A DNA stretch of 64,000 nt from Anabaena azotica FACHB-119 (GTDB taxonomy: Bacteria; Cyanobacteriota; Cyanobacteriia; Cyanobacteriales; Nostocaceae). The position numbers and the translations under genes are program-made. The notes under the pieces were generated by a model, which was given only the letters and a program-made list of their open reading frames with translations, ran no database searches and had not been told where the DNA came from. Below, in pieces: positions 23,882 to 32,897 of the stretch (position 1 is the first letter of the stretch; each line of letters starts with the position of its first letter). The stretch lies in the NCBI RefSeq assembly GCF_014697625.1, contig NZ_JACJSG010000027.1:1-64000 (forward strand). Direction: 5' to 3'.

Positions 23882-25750
23882 TTAATAACCTGATCTAGCT
23901 AAGTTTTTGAACTTGGTAAATTGCGGGTCGAATAAGAGTTTGACTGTACCTGTGGGGCCGTTGCGGTGTTTGGCTACGATGACTTCGGCAATACCGCGAT
24001 CGGGGCTATCGCTGTTATAGTAGTCATCGCGGTATAGCATGATGACTAAATCCGCGTCTTGTTCAATAGAATTATGAACAACGATGTTATTAGCAATAAA
24101 ATTATGCAGCCCAGGAACAGTCAAATCAAACACTTCTTCCTCACCGCTATATTCAATTGCCACTATTTCATCCCAATAAACATCACTCTGAGCTAATAAA
24201 TTTATATTTTCTTTTTTGACGACAGTAGTTAATCTTCCACTCTTCTGACTACTAGCAAACACCAATTCAGAATTGCTGAAATTAGTTAATAAAGGGTTTG
24301 GTAAAGCTAGGCTAGCTCCCGTTTCTAACTCATCTAGTCTACGCCAGCCATGAATGGTTAGGAATTTGTGATTAGCTGTAGCACGAATTTTGCACCCCTT
24401 ACGAGTTGTTAGGGTAAATATAGGTTTAATACCAGTGGAAAAAGCATGACTAACAATTGCCTTTTCTAACTTCATTGTTGCTTGATTTAAAGCCCAAACT
24501 GCAAAACCAGACTTACCTACTAATTCTTTAATTGGTACTTGTAAACCGCTATCTGCTAACGTTATTAGACTATCACCAGTGAGACAACCTGATTCTCTCA
24601 AATCAGATAACATAGGACGCTTGTTAGTACGTGCTTCTACACCACGACTTAGCTGAGATAAAGCTATCACAGGTACAGATAATTCCCTAGCTAATCCTTT
24701 AAGAGAACGGGTAATTTTTGATAATTCTTGCACACGATTATCACCGCCTCCTTCCATTAATTGCAGATAATCTATTACTATCAAACCTAGTTCGACACCC
24801 TGTTCGGCTTGCAACCTGCGGGCTTGACTCCGCATTTGAGTAACGGTAATATTTGGTGTATCATCGATAAAAATGGGCATTTCCGAAAGCATACTAATTG
24901 CCCGGCTTAATGGTTCCCATTGTGTCTGACTAAGACGACCACTCCGCAGATAACCGCTTTCGATTTGGGCTTCACTTGCGAGTAGACGTTGTACCAGTTG
25001 CTCTTTAGACATTTCTAAACTGAAAACAGCTACAGGTAGCCTCATTCCCGCCGCAATGTTATTAGCTAGGTTAAGGCAAAATGCTGTTTTCCCCATTGAT
25101 GGGCGACCAGCGACGATAATTAAATCCGATCGCTGAAAACCACTAGTCATGGCATCTAAATCATAAAACCCGCAGGGAATTCCAGGTAAAGCAATGCCTT
25201 GATTGCGTTCCTCAATTTCTTGGAAATTATTAATTAAGGTGTCGGCTATGTGAACTAAACCTGACTGGGGGCGTTCTTGCGTCACCCCAAAAACTTTCTG
25301 TTCTGCTTGGTCTAATACTATCGGTAATTCTTTATCTGTTTCGTAACCGAGATGAACAATTTCATTGCCAGCTTTAATTAATTGCCTTCGCAGGTACTTT
25401 TCCATGACCAACCCTGCTAAGGCATCAATATTGACAGCCGACACTGTACGGTCTACCAGTGTAGCTAATTTGTTTCTCCCACCAATCCGCGTCAACAAGT
25501 CATTATCAGCCAGCCAACTTGTGACCGAGAGTAAATCTGTAGGTTTGCCTTGGGCGTGGAGACGTAGGGCGGCTTGGTAAATGTCTTTGTGAGCGTTGAC
25601 ATAAAATGCTTCGGCAACCAGGCGATCGCTTACTCGACCAATACCTTCTGGATCTAACAGTATACCACCCAAAATCGCTTCTTCTGCTTCAATGTTTTGG
25701 GGCGGAAGGCGATTACTACCATCGCCATGAAAACTTAATTCTTCAGCCAT
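23882..25750 (-). CDS. dnaB: Replicative DNA helicase with embedded intein
   Basis: 622-aa precursor. Residues 1-388 are the N-extein (DnaB N-terminal domain, then RecA-like motor with Walker A GRPSMGKTA at 215-223). Residues 389-560 are an intein, and 561-622 the C-extein (SIEQDADLVIMLYRDDYYN). Spliced DnaB would be 450 aa, the family's normal length. The insertion follows LSDLRESG, the same conserved site used by other cyanobacterial DnaB inteins. The start at ATG 25750 is followed by LPPQNIEAEEAILGGIL, the normal DnaB N-terminus. rplI lies upstream on the same strand, a common cyanobacterial order. Confidence 0.95.
   Translation of the reverse strand: MAEELSFHGDGSNRLPPQNIEAEEAILGGILLDPEGIGRVSDRLVAEAFYVNAHKDIYQAALRLHAQGKPTDLLSVTSWLADNDLLTRIGGRNKLATLVDRTVSAVNIDALAGLVMEKYLRRQLIKAGNEIVHLGYETDKELPIVLDQAEQKVFGVTQERPQSGLVHIADTLINNFQEIEERNQGIALPGIPCGFYDLDAMTSGFQRSDLIIVAGRPSMGKTAFCLNLANNIAAGMRLPVAVFSLEMSKEQLVQRLLASEAQIESGYLRSGRLSQTQWEPLSRAISMLSEMPIFIDDTPNITVTQMRSQARRLQAEQGVELGLIVIDYLQLMEGGGDNRVQELSKITRSLKGLARELSVPVIALSQLSRGVEARTNKRPMLSDLRESGCLTGDSLITLADSGLQVPIKELVGKSGFAVWALNQATMKLEKAIVSHAFSTGIKPIFTLTTRKGCKIRATANHKFLTIHGWRRLDELETGASLALPNPLLTNFSNSELVFASSQKSGRLTTVVKKENINLLAQSDVYWDEIVAIEYSGEEEVFDLTVPGLHNFIANNIVVHNSIEQDADLVIMLYRDDYYNSDSPDRGIAEVIVAKHRNGPTGTVKLLFDPQFTKFKNLARSGY
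24071..24586 (-). other. DnaB mini-intein (172 aa)
   Basis: The intein begins with C389 (CLTGDSLITL, block A) and has a block B TxxH as ATANHKFLTIHGW. It ends with block F/G (VFDLTVPGLHNFIANN, then VVHN), and S561 follows as the C-extein nucleophile. All splicing residues are present: Cys1, the block B His, the penultimate His and last Asn, and Ser+1. Between ALPNPLL and the DEIVAIEYSGEEEVFD block only some 35 residues remain and no LAGLIDADG motif is found. The homing endonuclease is therefore absent and the element is a splicing-only mini-intein. Confidence 0.92.
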
Positions 25751-25940
25751 AGGGGTGGGGAGAGTGAGGAGTAGGAGGAGTGGGGGGAGATGAGGGAGTA
25801 GGGGGAGTAGGGGGAGATGGGGAAGAGAACAGGGAAAGCTGGGGTAGTTATAATTCTTAGTTCTCCCTCATCTCCCTCATCTCCCTCATCTCCCTCATCC
25901 CCCTCATCCCCATCATCCCCCTCATCTCCCTCATCTCTTT
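25751..25940. repeat. 9-bp tandem arrays between rplI and dnaB
   Basis: Units of the GATGAGGGA/GTAGGGGGA type (about 25755-25830) face arrays of the complementary type CTCCCTCAT (about 25862-25938). The two arrays are partly self-complementary and could form a long imperfect hairpin in the rplI-dnaB transcript. Confidence 0.75.
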
Positions 25941-26399
25941 CTAGCTAGCTACGACTTCGATATCAATTACTGCTGTCACGTCGGAGAATAGCTTGACTTC
26001 TGCTTTGTAAGAACCTAACTTGCCAATGTCAGGAATGGTAATACCACGACGGTCTACTTCTTGACTGGTAGCTGCTTGAATTGCATCTGCAACATCTTGG
26101 CTGGTGACTGTACCGAAAATAGCTTCGTTTTCACCAACTTGCTTGGCAATTTTCAAGCTGCCAACTTTTTCCAAAGCTGCTTTCTGCTCTAATGCTTGTT
26201 GTTTGAGTTCTGCTTGACGTTGCCGTTCTTGTTCGCGGCGACGTTCTACTTGCTTGAGAATACCAGGAGTAGCATGAGTTGCTAAACTCTGAGGAATCAA
26301 ATAATTACGAGCATAGCCAGGAGCTACTTCCACTAAGTCGCCGGATCTGCCTAGCTTGCTGACATCCTTTGTTAAAACTAATTGTACGCGCTTCGCCAT
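25941..26399 (-). CDS. rplI: 50S ribosomal protein bL9
   Basis: 152 aa, the usual length. VQLVLTKDVSKLGRSGDLVE and VAPGYARNYLIPQSLA are the N-terminal rRNA-binding domain. A long central helix (LKQVERRREQERQRQAELKQ) links to the C-terminal domain, with FGTVTSQDVADAI. It binds 23S rRNA near the L1 stalk. It is directly upstream of dnaB on the same strand. Confidence 0.95.
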   Translation of the reverse strand: MAKRVQLVLTKDVSKLGRSGDLVEVAPGYARNYLIPQSLATHATPGILKQVERRREQERQRQAELKQQALEQKAALEKVGSLKIAKQVGENEAIFGTVTSQDVADAIQAATSQEVDRRGITIPDIGKLGSYKAEVKLFSDVTAVIDIEVVAS

Positions 26400-26761
26400 T
26401 GTTTTCTATTTTTCCTGTAAAATCTCATTAACTTGGGTTGCAGCAGGATAGCCCACGTTAGTGTAACTCTATTCCCAGCATTTCTATACCCTAAAGCTTA
26501 CAGATCCTAGCGAACTGCTGGGGGCGATCGCAACTCTTTGTTGGCAAAAAATCGAAAAATGTTTGGGGACTGGGGACTGGGGGCTGGGGACTGGGGACTG
26601 GGGACTGGGGGAGCAGGGGAGCAGAGGAGCAGGGGAGCAGAGGAGCAGGGGAGCAGGGGAAAACAACTGATAACTGATAACTGACAACTGATAACTGACA
26701 ACTGACAACTGATAACTGATAACTGACAACTGATAACTGTCAACTGTCAACTGACAACTAC
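26400..26761. repeat. Heptamer repeat block between gloB and rplI
   Basis: No gene. GGGGACT-type heptamers lie at about 26569-26611, GGAGCAG-type units at about 26611-26660, and a long run of AACTGAT/AACTGAC heptamers at about 26663-26757. The frames open across this block are repeat translations and have no protein features. Confidence 0.8.
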
Positions 26762-27535
26762 CTAAAACCTATCCTTCAATCCTCGGATACGCGCAAAGGT
26801 TTGGATGGGGTCGTTGCTGTTAACTGCTGCTTGTAATGAGGGTTGCTCCCAGCGTAAAAAAGGATTGGTGCGTTTTTCTACACCTAGTAATGATGGTACT
26901 GTGGCTATTCCCTGATTGCGTTGTGTTTTTACTTCATCAAGGCGCTTTTGTAATTCAGTATTCCCACTATCTACACTGAGTGCAAATTGTAAATTCTTTA
27001 ATGTGTATTCGTGAGCGCACCAGACACGGGTATTTTCTGGGAGAGAACGTAGTTTAGTTAAAGATTCTACCATTTGTGCTGGTGTGCCTTCAAATAAGCG
27101 ACCGCAACCACCAGCAAACAGGGTATCGCCACAGAATAATTCCCCAGGCTCGTCTGGTGTTTGGGGAGGGAAGTAGTAAGCAATGTGAGCGCGGGTATGT
27201 CCGGGTACGAAGAGGACTTCAGCTACTCTATCAGCAAATTGGATGCGATCGCCTTGTTGTAAAAATACTTCCTGCCCAGGGATTCTGCCTATATCCTCCG
27301 CGCCACCATAGACTTTTACTTGGGGAAACTTTTGGATTAACTGCTGGTTCCCACCTACATGATCATTGTGGTGGTGTGTATTAAAAATTGCCACTAGCTC
27401 TGCATTTAATTGCGCCAGTTGCTGAAGGACTGGCTCCGCCTCTGCTGGATCGACAACAGCCGCAATATTTTGTTGAGGGTCATGTAGTAAAAAAACGTAA
27501 TTGTCTGAGAGTGCTGTTAGACGAATTACCTGCAT
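26762..27535 (-). CDS. gloB: Hydroxyacylglutathione hydrolase (glyoxalase II)
   Basis: 257 aa from ATG 27535, which has AAAGGAG eight bases upstream; the frame is open further up but through repeat DNA. It is a metallo-beta-lactamase-fold hydrolase that releases D-lactate and glutathione from S-lactoylglutathione, the second step of methylglyoxal detoxification. The metal site THHHNDH is at 53-59. VLFVPGHTRAHIAYY, LFCGDTLFAGGCGRLFEG and VWCAHEYTLKNLQFAL supply the other ligands. The C-terminal substrate domain ends in NPFLRWEQPSLQ. Confidence 0.93.
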   Translation of the reverse strand: MQVIRLTALSDNYVFLLHDPQQNIAAVVDPAEAEPVLQQLAQLNAELVAIFNTHHHNDHVGGNQQLIQKFPQVKVYGGAEDIGRIPGQEVFLQQGDRIQFADRVAEVLFVPGHTRAHIAYYFPPQTPDEPGELFCGDTLFAGGCGRLFEGTPAQMVESLTKLRSLPENTRVWCAHEYTLKNLQFALSVDSGNTELQKRLDEVKTQRNQGIATVPSLLGVEKRTNPFLRWEQPSLQAAVNSNDPIQTFARIRGLKDRF

Positions 27536-28520
27536 GATATTTATCTCCTTTAACAGTGAACAGTGAACAGTTGTAGGGGCGGGTAGGGGCGGGTTCAGTA
27601 AAAAATTCATGAGGAAAACAAATATGTCAGTTAAACCCGCCCTTACAGAAATTCATAGTAAAAACAGATATGTTCGTTAAACCCGCCCGTACTTAGATAA
27701 GTTAGTGACACATCACACCAATTGCTGGAAAGCTTCGCGTGGCGCTTCTTTATCCCCCACCATACGCCCTGGCTGACTGATAACTGATAACTGATAACTG
27801 ATAGTAAAAGGCAAAGGTTTCCCCCTTCCCCCTTTTCCCTTTCCCCTTTTCCCTTCCTGACAGGTGTAGGTTTTTTATTGGTGTTCCAAAAACCTTGGTT
27901 TGGGGTGTAAGGGTGTAAGGGTGTAGGGGTGTAGGGGTGAATAAAACAATGATTTTCTCGTTAGTTTTAGAGTCCTTACTCACTGCTAGATTAAAAACCT
28001 AAACTTGTGAGAGGGGGAGTAGGGGGAGTCTCTTAAGGGCAGGTTTTTCATAAAGTAATCAGTGAGGACTATAAGATTCAGTAAATTATCAGACTTTCAT
28101 CTACCCCTACACCCTAAAATCAGTGTTTTTGGGTCGAAGTGTAAAAAACCTGCCCTTGAAAGCTTTTCCCTTCCCCCTTCCCACTTAGCTTTAAAAAAAA
28201 CTTATATATTGCTGTGGCTACTTAAGACTACAGAAACCATGATAGTGTACAACCGTAATAACACGGATACTGTACAATAATATAAAAATATATCCAAATA
28301 TTTATCAGTGATACCTCTGTAGGAGGATGTATAAATATAAAGTTTAATTAACTGGATTCTTTTGTACTGCTAGAATATTTAAACACCATGAATATACATA
28401 CATGAATATCTGTTCTTAGTGAAAAATTTATCTAAACTCAGTATCTTGCTTAAGTAGTTTCTTTTTATACCTAAAGCAGATATTCATTCCCACATTCAGT
28501 TAGTGACCACAGGAAAAAAT
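27536..28520. repeat. Repeat-rich non-coding region
   Basis: No gene is supported. It contains a GGGCGGGTT...AACCCGCCC repeat (27571-27695), TGATAAC heptamers (about 27777-27802), CCCTTTT units (about 27818-27858), and GGGTGTAA-type units (about 27901-27940). The last 300 bp are AT-rich and free of repeats and lead into the 76-aa gene at 28521. Confidence 0.65.
27571..27695 (+). repeat. GGGCGGGTT/AACCCGCCC repeat, copy 1
   Basis: 125 bp, nearly identical to 28971-29095; a partial inverted copy is at about 19684-19750. Its core carries AAATATGTCAGTTAAACCCG and AGATATGTTCGTTAAACCCG. The similarity continues on the right through CAATTGxTGGAA to CCCTGGCTGACTGATAACTG, so the whole unit is about 225 bp. 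Confidence 0.75.
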
Positions 28521-28751
28521 ATGAGTAGTGACTACAGATACAGCTACAACAGTGTTTATAGTCAGTCAGAAACTGCAATTAAGCCAGTTGTAGATAGAAT
28601 ATTACGCTTCGGCAAATTAAGTCCCCAAGATCATGCTTTGCTGACCTCTGTAGTATTCAATGGCAATGATATTAGTGAAGCAGAACGTCGCCAAATTAAT
28701 CGCATCTTTGACCAGATCCAGACAGGTCAATTAAAACTGATTGACTGGTAA
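28521..28751 (+). CDS. Conserved small cyanobacterial protein of unknown function
   Basis: 76 aa from ATG 28521 (AGGAAAAAAT upstream); a GTG at 28503 would add six residues. After a Tyr/Ser-rich start it has TAIKPVVDRILRFGKLSPQD and SEAERRQINRIFDQIQTGQL, ending in KLIDW. The pattern is that of a compact helical domain common in cyanobacteria. I recognise no function. It lies alone between two repeat-rich regions. Confidence 0.7.
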   Translation: MSSDYRYSYNSVYSQSETAIKPVVDRILRFGKLSPQDHALLTSVVFNGNDISEAERRQINRIFDQIQTGQLKLIDW

Positions 28752-29318
28752 TAGCAATTCGCCATTCACAAACCTACTGAAGTGGCAAGCCTCAAATAGT
28801 TAGGACTTACGCACCGAGATTATCTATTGAGACAGGGTGTATACTTCCCTACGGGACGCTACCCGTAGCTTGCTTCCACGGAGTGGTACGACTGCGCTCA
28901 GTAACCGGGTGTAAGGGTGTAGGGGTATAGGTTTAGAGCTTTTACACCCCTCTTTTTAATAGTGAACAGTTGTAGGGGCGGGTAGGGGCGGGTTCAGTAA
29001 AAAATTCATGAGGAAAACAAATATGTCAGTTAAACCCGCCCTTACAGAAATTCATGGTAAAAACAGATATGTTCGTTAAACCCGCCCGTACTTAAATACA
29101 AAAGTGAAACACCACAGCAATTGGTGGAAGGCATTGGTGCGCTGTTACACCACACCATAAGCCCTGGCTGACTGATAACTGATAACTGATTTAAGGGAAG
29201 GATCAGGGGATCGTCAGACGCGCGAAAACACGCCTTAGCTCGTTTTCCTATGGCTACATCTTGAATGAGGATTTATGATTATCTTGGACAGGTTCAGTTA
29301 TCCCAAGAATATTAAATT
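28752..29318. repeat. Repeat-rich non-coding region before the glycosyltransferase cluster
   Basis: It contains a single end (AGGACTTACGCA at 28802) of the AGGACTTACGCAA family, a CCCTACGGGACGCTACCCGT palindromic repeat (about 28848-28880), the second GGGCGGGTT copy (28971-29095), and TGATAAC heptamers (about 29171-29190). No gene is seen. Confidence 0.6.
28971..29095 (+). repeat. GGGCGGGTT/AACCCGCCC repeat, copy 2
   Basis: Differs at only a few positions from 27571-27695, 1.4 kb away, and is flanked on the right by the same CCCTGGCTGACTGATAACTG heptamer junction. Confidence 0.75.
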
Positions 29319-30515
29319 GTGAATCTACAAGCGAACAAATCCAACTTAAAAGTTTCCATAGTTGTCAGCGACTTATCCAGTGCGGGAGCAGGAAGGTGGG
29401 GAGGCGGTTCGGTACGTTCTTTTCTCCTAGCTCAAGCACTGCAAAAGCTGAATTATGAAGTCGAAATTTTAGGATTTGTCTTTGGTGAAGCAGCAGTATT
29501 TCCTCAATCAGAAATTCAGATTCATCAATTCATCGGTCATAATTACCCCAAGTTTTTAGGTTCGGCGGCGGAACTGTTAAAAAGAATTGATGGTGATATT
29601 ATTTATGCGATGAGACCTAAACCTACAACTTTAGGCCTCTCTTTATGGAAAAAATTCAGAACTCGTCGCCCAGTCATTTTAGATATAGATGATTGGGAAT
29701 TAAGCTGGTATGGGGGGGAAGAATGGCAATATCGTCCCTCTTGGAAGCAACTTTATCGTGATATTTTTAAGCCGGATGGAGCGTTACGCAATCCTGATCA
29801 TCCCCTATATTTAAAATTTGTGGAGAGGATTGCACCAAAAGCTGATGCAGTCACAATTCATACTAAATTCTTACAAGAACGGTTCGGTGGGGTTTATATA
29901 CCTAATGGTAAAGATACTGATTTGTTTAACCCCATCAACTACGATGCGGCAGAAAGCCGAGCTTTTTATGGGTTATCCAACTACAGAGTTTTAATGTTTC
30001 CTGGTGCGCCAAGACCATATAAAGGCGTGGAAGATATCCTCACGGCGTTAGATATTCTCAACGAACCCGATTTAAGACTCGTCATTGTCGGTGGTAGCCC
30101 TTATGATGACTATGATGCTCAACTTATGGAAAAGTGGGGACGTTGGATTATTAAGTTACCCAAGTCTCCACCTACGCAAATGCCGAAAATTGTCGCAGCT
30201 GCACATATTATTGTGGTTCCCCAACGGAATACGCCAGCTGCTTTGGCGCAGTTTCCCTTGAAGTTAACTGATGGGATGGCAATGGCTAAACCGATTTTAG
30301 CGACAAAAGTAGGGGATATTCCCGAAATTGTGGGAGAAACGGCTTTTTTAGTTGAGCCTGCTTGTCCTGAAGAAATGGCATTGCAGATTAAGTCGATTTT
30401 TGCAGATTGGGATGCTGCAAGCGATCGCGGTCGCCAAGCTAGGATAAGATGTATAGAAGCATACAGCATATCTGCTATGGCTACTACCCTAGAGTCAGTT
30501 ATTGCCAGTTTGTAA
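29319..30515 (+). CDS. Glycosyltransferase family 4 (GT-B fold)
   Basis: 398 aa with a GTG start. The N-terminal acceptor domain contains AGRWGGGSVRSFLLAQAL and VILDIDDWELSWYGG. The C-terminal nucleotide-sugar domain has LMFPGAPRPYKGVEDILTAL and the family signature KLTDGMAMAKPILATKVGDI, then PEIVGETAFLV. It probably adds a sugar during exopolysaccharide or lipopolysaccharide assembly. It is the first gene of a plus-strand run (29.3-37.2 kb) that contains an ABC exporter and four more transferase-like genes. Sugar and linkage cannot be read from sequence. Confidence 0.87.
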   Translation: MNLQANKSNLKVSIVVSDLSSAGAGRWGGGSVRSFLLAQALQKLNYEVEILGFVFGEAAVFPQSEIQIHQFIGHNYPKFLGSAAELLKRIDGDIIYAMRPKPTTLGLSLWKKFRTRRPVILDIDDWELSWYGGEEWQYRPSWKQLYRDIFKPDGALRNPDHPLYLKFVERIAPKADAVTIHTKFLQERFGGVYIPNGKDTDLFNPINYDAAESRAFYGLSNYRVLMFPGAPRPYKGVEDILTALDILNEPDLRLVIVGGSPYDDYDAQLMEKWGRWIIKLPKSPPTQMPKIVAAAHIIVVPQRNTPAALAQFPLKLTDGMAMAKPILATKVGDIPEIVGETAFLVEPACPEEMALQIKSIFADWDAASDRGRQARIRCIEAYSISAMATTLESVIASL

Positions 30516-30623
30516 GTATTTATAAGGAAACGGCAATGGTTGGTAGTAAATAGTAAATGAAGAGATCATCAAGCCTTGATGGATTGTGTTAAAAATAATT
30601 CTATTGTTACCCTCATAAACTAA

Positions 30624-32897
30624 ATGCCTAATCAACGCATCTTACTCAAATTTGCGAAACCATACCCAGGATTAATTCTACTGACGATAATATTAGGATT
30701 TTCTGGAGCTTTATTTAATGGGATTAGTACAACGCTGATTGTACCGATAATTTTAAGAATAGTTGGGCAACCAGTAGACTTGAAAGGCGCTCCAGGGTTA
30801 CTTAAAGCCATCATGACACCATTTGATCATGTGCCGGAAAACTACCGCGTTGGTGTAATGGCAGGGGCAATTCTCCTGACAATTGCTTTAAAAAATTTAG
30901 CAACATACACTAGCACATTAGCATCAAGTTCTCTCACTCGTAGGCTCACTGCGGATATGCGAGAAGCCAGTGTGAATTTATTACTAAATATTGATATAGA
31001 TTATTATGCTAAAACCAAAGTTGGTGACTTAATCAACAGTTTAGGAGGAGAAATTGGTCGTGCTGCTACTTATTTAGGCAACATAATCAAGTTAATTATT
31101 CTAACTAGTACAATTTTCGTTTTTGTTTGCCTATTACTGTCAATTTCTTGGCAGTTAACTATCATGGCGACTGTCTTATTGTCGATAGTAACATTAGTCA
31201 ATCAATTTGCCATTAGCCGTTCCCGCAAGTTTGGCAAAATATTGAGTAATATGTCAAAAGCTTACTCAATAGCTGTGTTAGAAACCCTGAATGGGATTCG
31301 GCTTGTCAAGGCTACGGCGAATGAGAATAAAGAATTTAATAGAATTAAAACATTAATTCGGGAGCGGGAAGCAGCAGACTTTAAGGATCAGATGAACTCA
31401 AATGTGATCGCACCCCTCAGCGAATTTTTGGGAGTCGCAGCTTTACTGGGAATTGTACTTTTAAGTAAGACTTTGTTTGCTGACCAAGTTAGCGCCATTT
31501 CGGCTGTACTTTTAACATATCTACTCATCTTATTGCGCCTGCTACCGCTAGTTTCTCAACTCAATAGTCTCCGTAGTAGCTTTGCTAGTACGGGTGCTAG
31601 TGTAGATGTAGTCTGTGAATTATTACGAGTAGATAATAAACCATTTCTAGTTAATGGTAAAATTGCCTACAACGGGTTACAAAAAGGGATTACTTTTGAA
31701 TCAGTTTCCTTTACTTATCCTGGGCATAATAAGCAAGTACTCAAAGATGTCACCTTAAATTTACCCCGTGGCACAACTTTAGCATTAGTGGGTGGTTCTG
31801 GTGCAGGTAAGTCAACTTTAGCCGACTTATTACCTAGATTTTATGACCCTACTGGTGGCTTTATTAGTATTGATGATGTAGATTTGCGTGAGTTTGATAC
31901 TGCATCTTTACGCAGATGTATGGGAATTGTTAGCCAGGATACTTTTCTGTTCAATAATTCAGTCCGTAATAACATCGCCTATGGTAAACCAGATGCTACA
32001 GACGAAGAGATTGTGTTAGCGGCTAAACGGGCAAATGCCTACGAATTTATTAGTAAATTACCGCAGCAATTTGATACGATGGTAGGCGATCGCGGTGTGA
32101 TGTTATCGGGAGGACAAAGACAAAGACTAGCGATCGCCCGCGCACTCCTACAAAATCCTGATATCCTCATTCTTGATGAAGCGACTAGTGCTTTAGACAC
32201 CGTTTCCGAACGCTTAGTACAAGCAGCATTAGAAGAACTCAGTCGCGATAGAACCACATTAGTCATAGCACACCGCCTCTCTACAGTCCGCAAAGCTCAT
32301 CAAATCGCTGTCTTAGATCAGGGAAAAGTCGTAGAGGTAGGAACCCACGAAGAACTCTTACAAAAAGGTGGCTACTACTCACGACTGTATCAAATGCAGT
32401 TTAGTAATACAGAAACAGCTAATAAAACCAATCAAACCTACTTGCGAATTTCCTATGAAATCCGCACCCGCCTTAACTCAATGATTGGGGTTTTACGCTT
32501 GTTATTAGATGATGTGATAGATAATAGTCAAGAACATCAGGAGTTAATTGAAGATTCATACAAATCAGCATTTAAAATCATTAACACCCTGGATATTTTT
32601 GAGGACAGTTTACAACAACAAATTAAATATTCATCTAATTTATTAATGGAGGAAAATCAAAATAGTAACAAGCAGAGTGAAAATTTAAAAAATTTTAAAG
32701 ACTTTCATATACAGTTTGACAATATATTACTTTCGCTACGTTCATTGACTGATTTTACAGGCGAGTTAACACAAAGTGAATATTCAATCCTCAAAGAGGC
32801 TCTAAATCTGTCGATGAATCTCCTGAATTATTTAGAAAATTTTGAAAATGACATCTTGTCAACGCACACAGAACTATTGGCCCCAACTCAACAATGA
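30624..32897 (+). CDS. ABC exporter (HepA/MsbA-like) with C-terminal HisKA-like extension
   Basis: 757 aa. A six-helix exporter domain (about residues 15-330) is followed by an ATPase with Walker A VGGSGAGKST, signature LSGGQRQRLAIARAL and Walker B ILILDEATSALD. It resembles HepA, the Anabaena exporter for the heterocyst envelope polysaccharide, and the glycosyltransferases around it fit polysaccharide export. Residues 596-757 are extra. The stretch SYEIRTRLNSMIGVLRLLLD (610-629) matches the H-box of histidine kinases, but Y611 replaces the phospho-accepting His and R replaces the usual Pro. The rest is helical and no HATPase domain follows. The stop overlaps the next gene. Confidence 0.88.
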   Translation: MPNQRILLKFAKPYPGLILLTIILGFSGALFNGISTTLIVPIILRIVGQPVDLKGAPGLLKAIMTPFDHVPENYRVGVMAGAILLTIALKNLATYTSTLASSSLTRRLTADMREASVNLLLNIDIDYYAKTKVGDLINSLGGEIGRAATYLGNIIKLIILTSTIFVFVCLLLSISWQLTIMATVLLSIVTLVNQFAISRSRKFGKILSNMSKAYSIAVLETLNGIRLVKATANENKEFNRIKTLIREREAADFKDQMNSNVIAPLSEFLGVAALLGIVLLSKTLFADQVSAISAVLLTYLLILLRLLPLVSQLNSLRSSFASTGASVDVVCELLRVDNKPFLVNGKIAYNGLQKGITFESVSFTYPGHNKQVLKDVTLNLPRGTTLALVGGSGAGKSTLADLLPRFYDPTGGFISIDDVDLREFDTASLRRCMGIVSQDTFLFNNSVRNNIAYGKPDATDEEIVLAAKRANAYEFISKLPQQFDTMVGDRGVMLSGGQRQRLAIARALLQNPDILILDEATSALDTVSERLVQAALEELSRDRTTLVIAHRLSTVRKAHQIAVLDQGKVVEVGTHEELLQKGGYYSRLYQMQFSNTETANKTNQTYLRISYEIRTRLNSMIGVLRLLLDDVIDNSQEHQELIEDSYKSAFKIINTLDIFEDSLQQQIKYSSNLLMEENQNSNKQSENLKNFKDFHIQFDNILLSLRSLTDFTGELTQSEYSILKEALNLSMNLLNYLENFENDILSTHTELLAPTQQ

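Noticed and set aside
26484..26750. Overlapping small open frames rich in Ser, Pro and Tyr
   Set aside because: They are translations of heptamer arrays; no start signals or conserved features.
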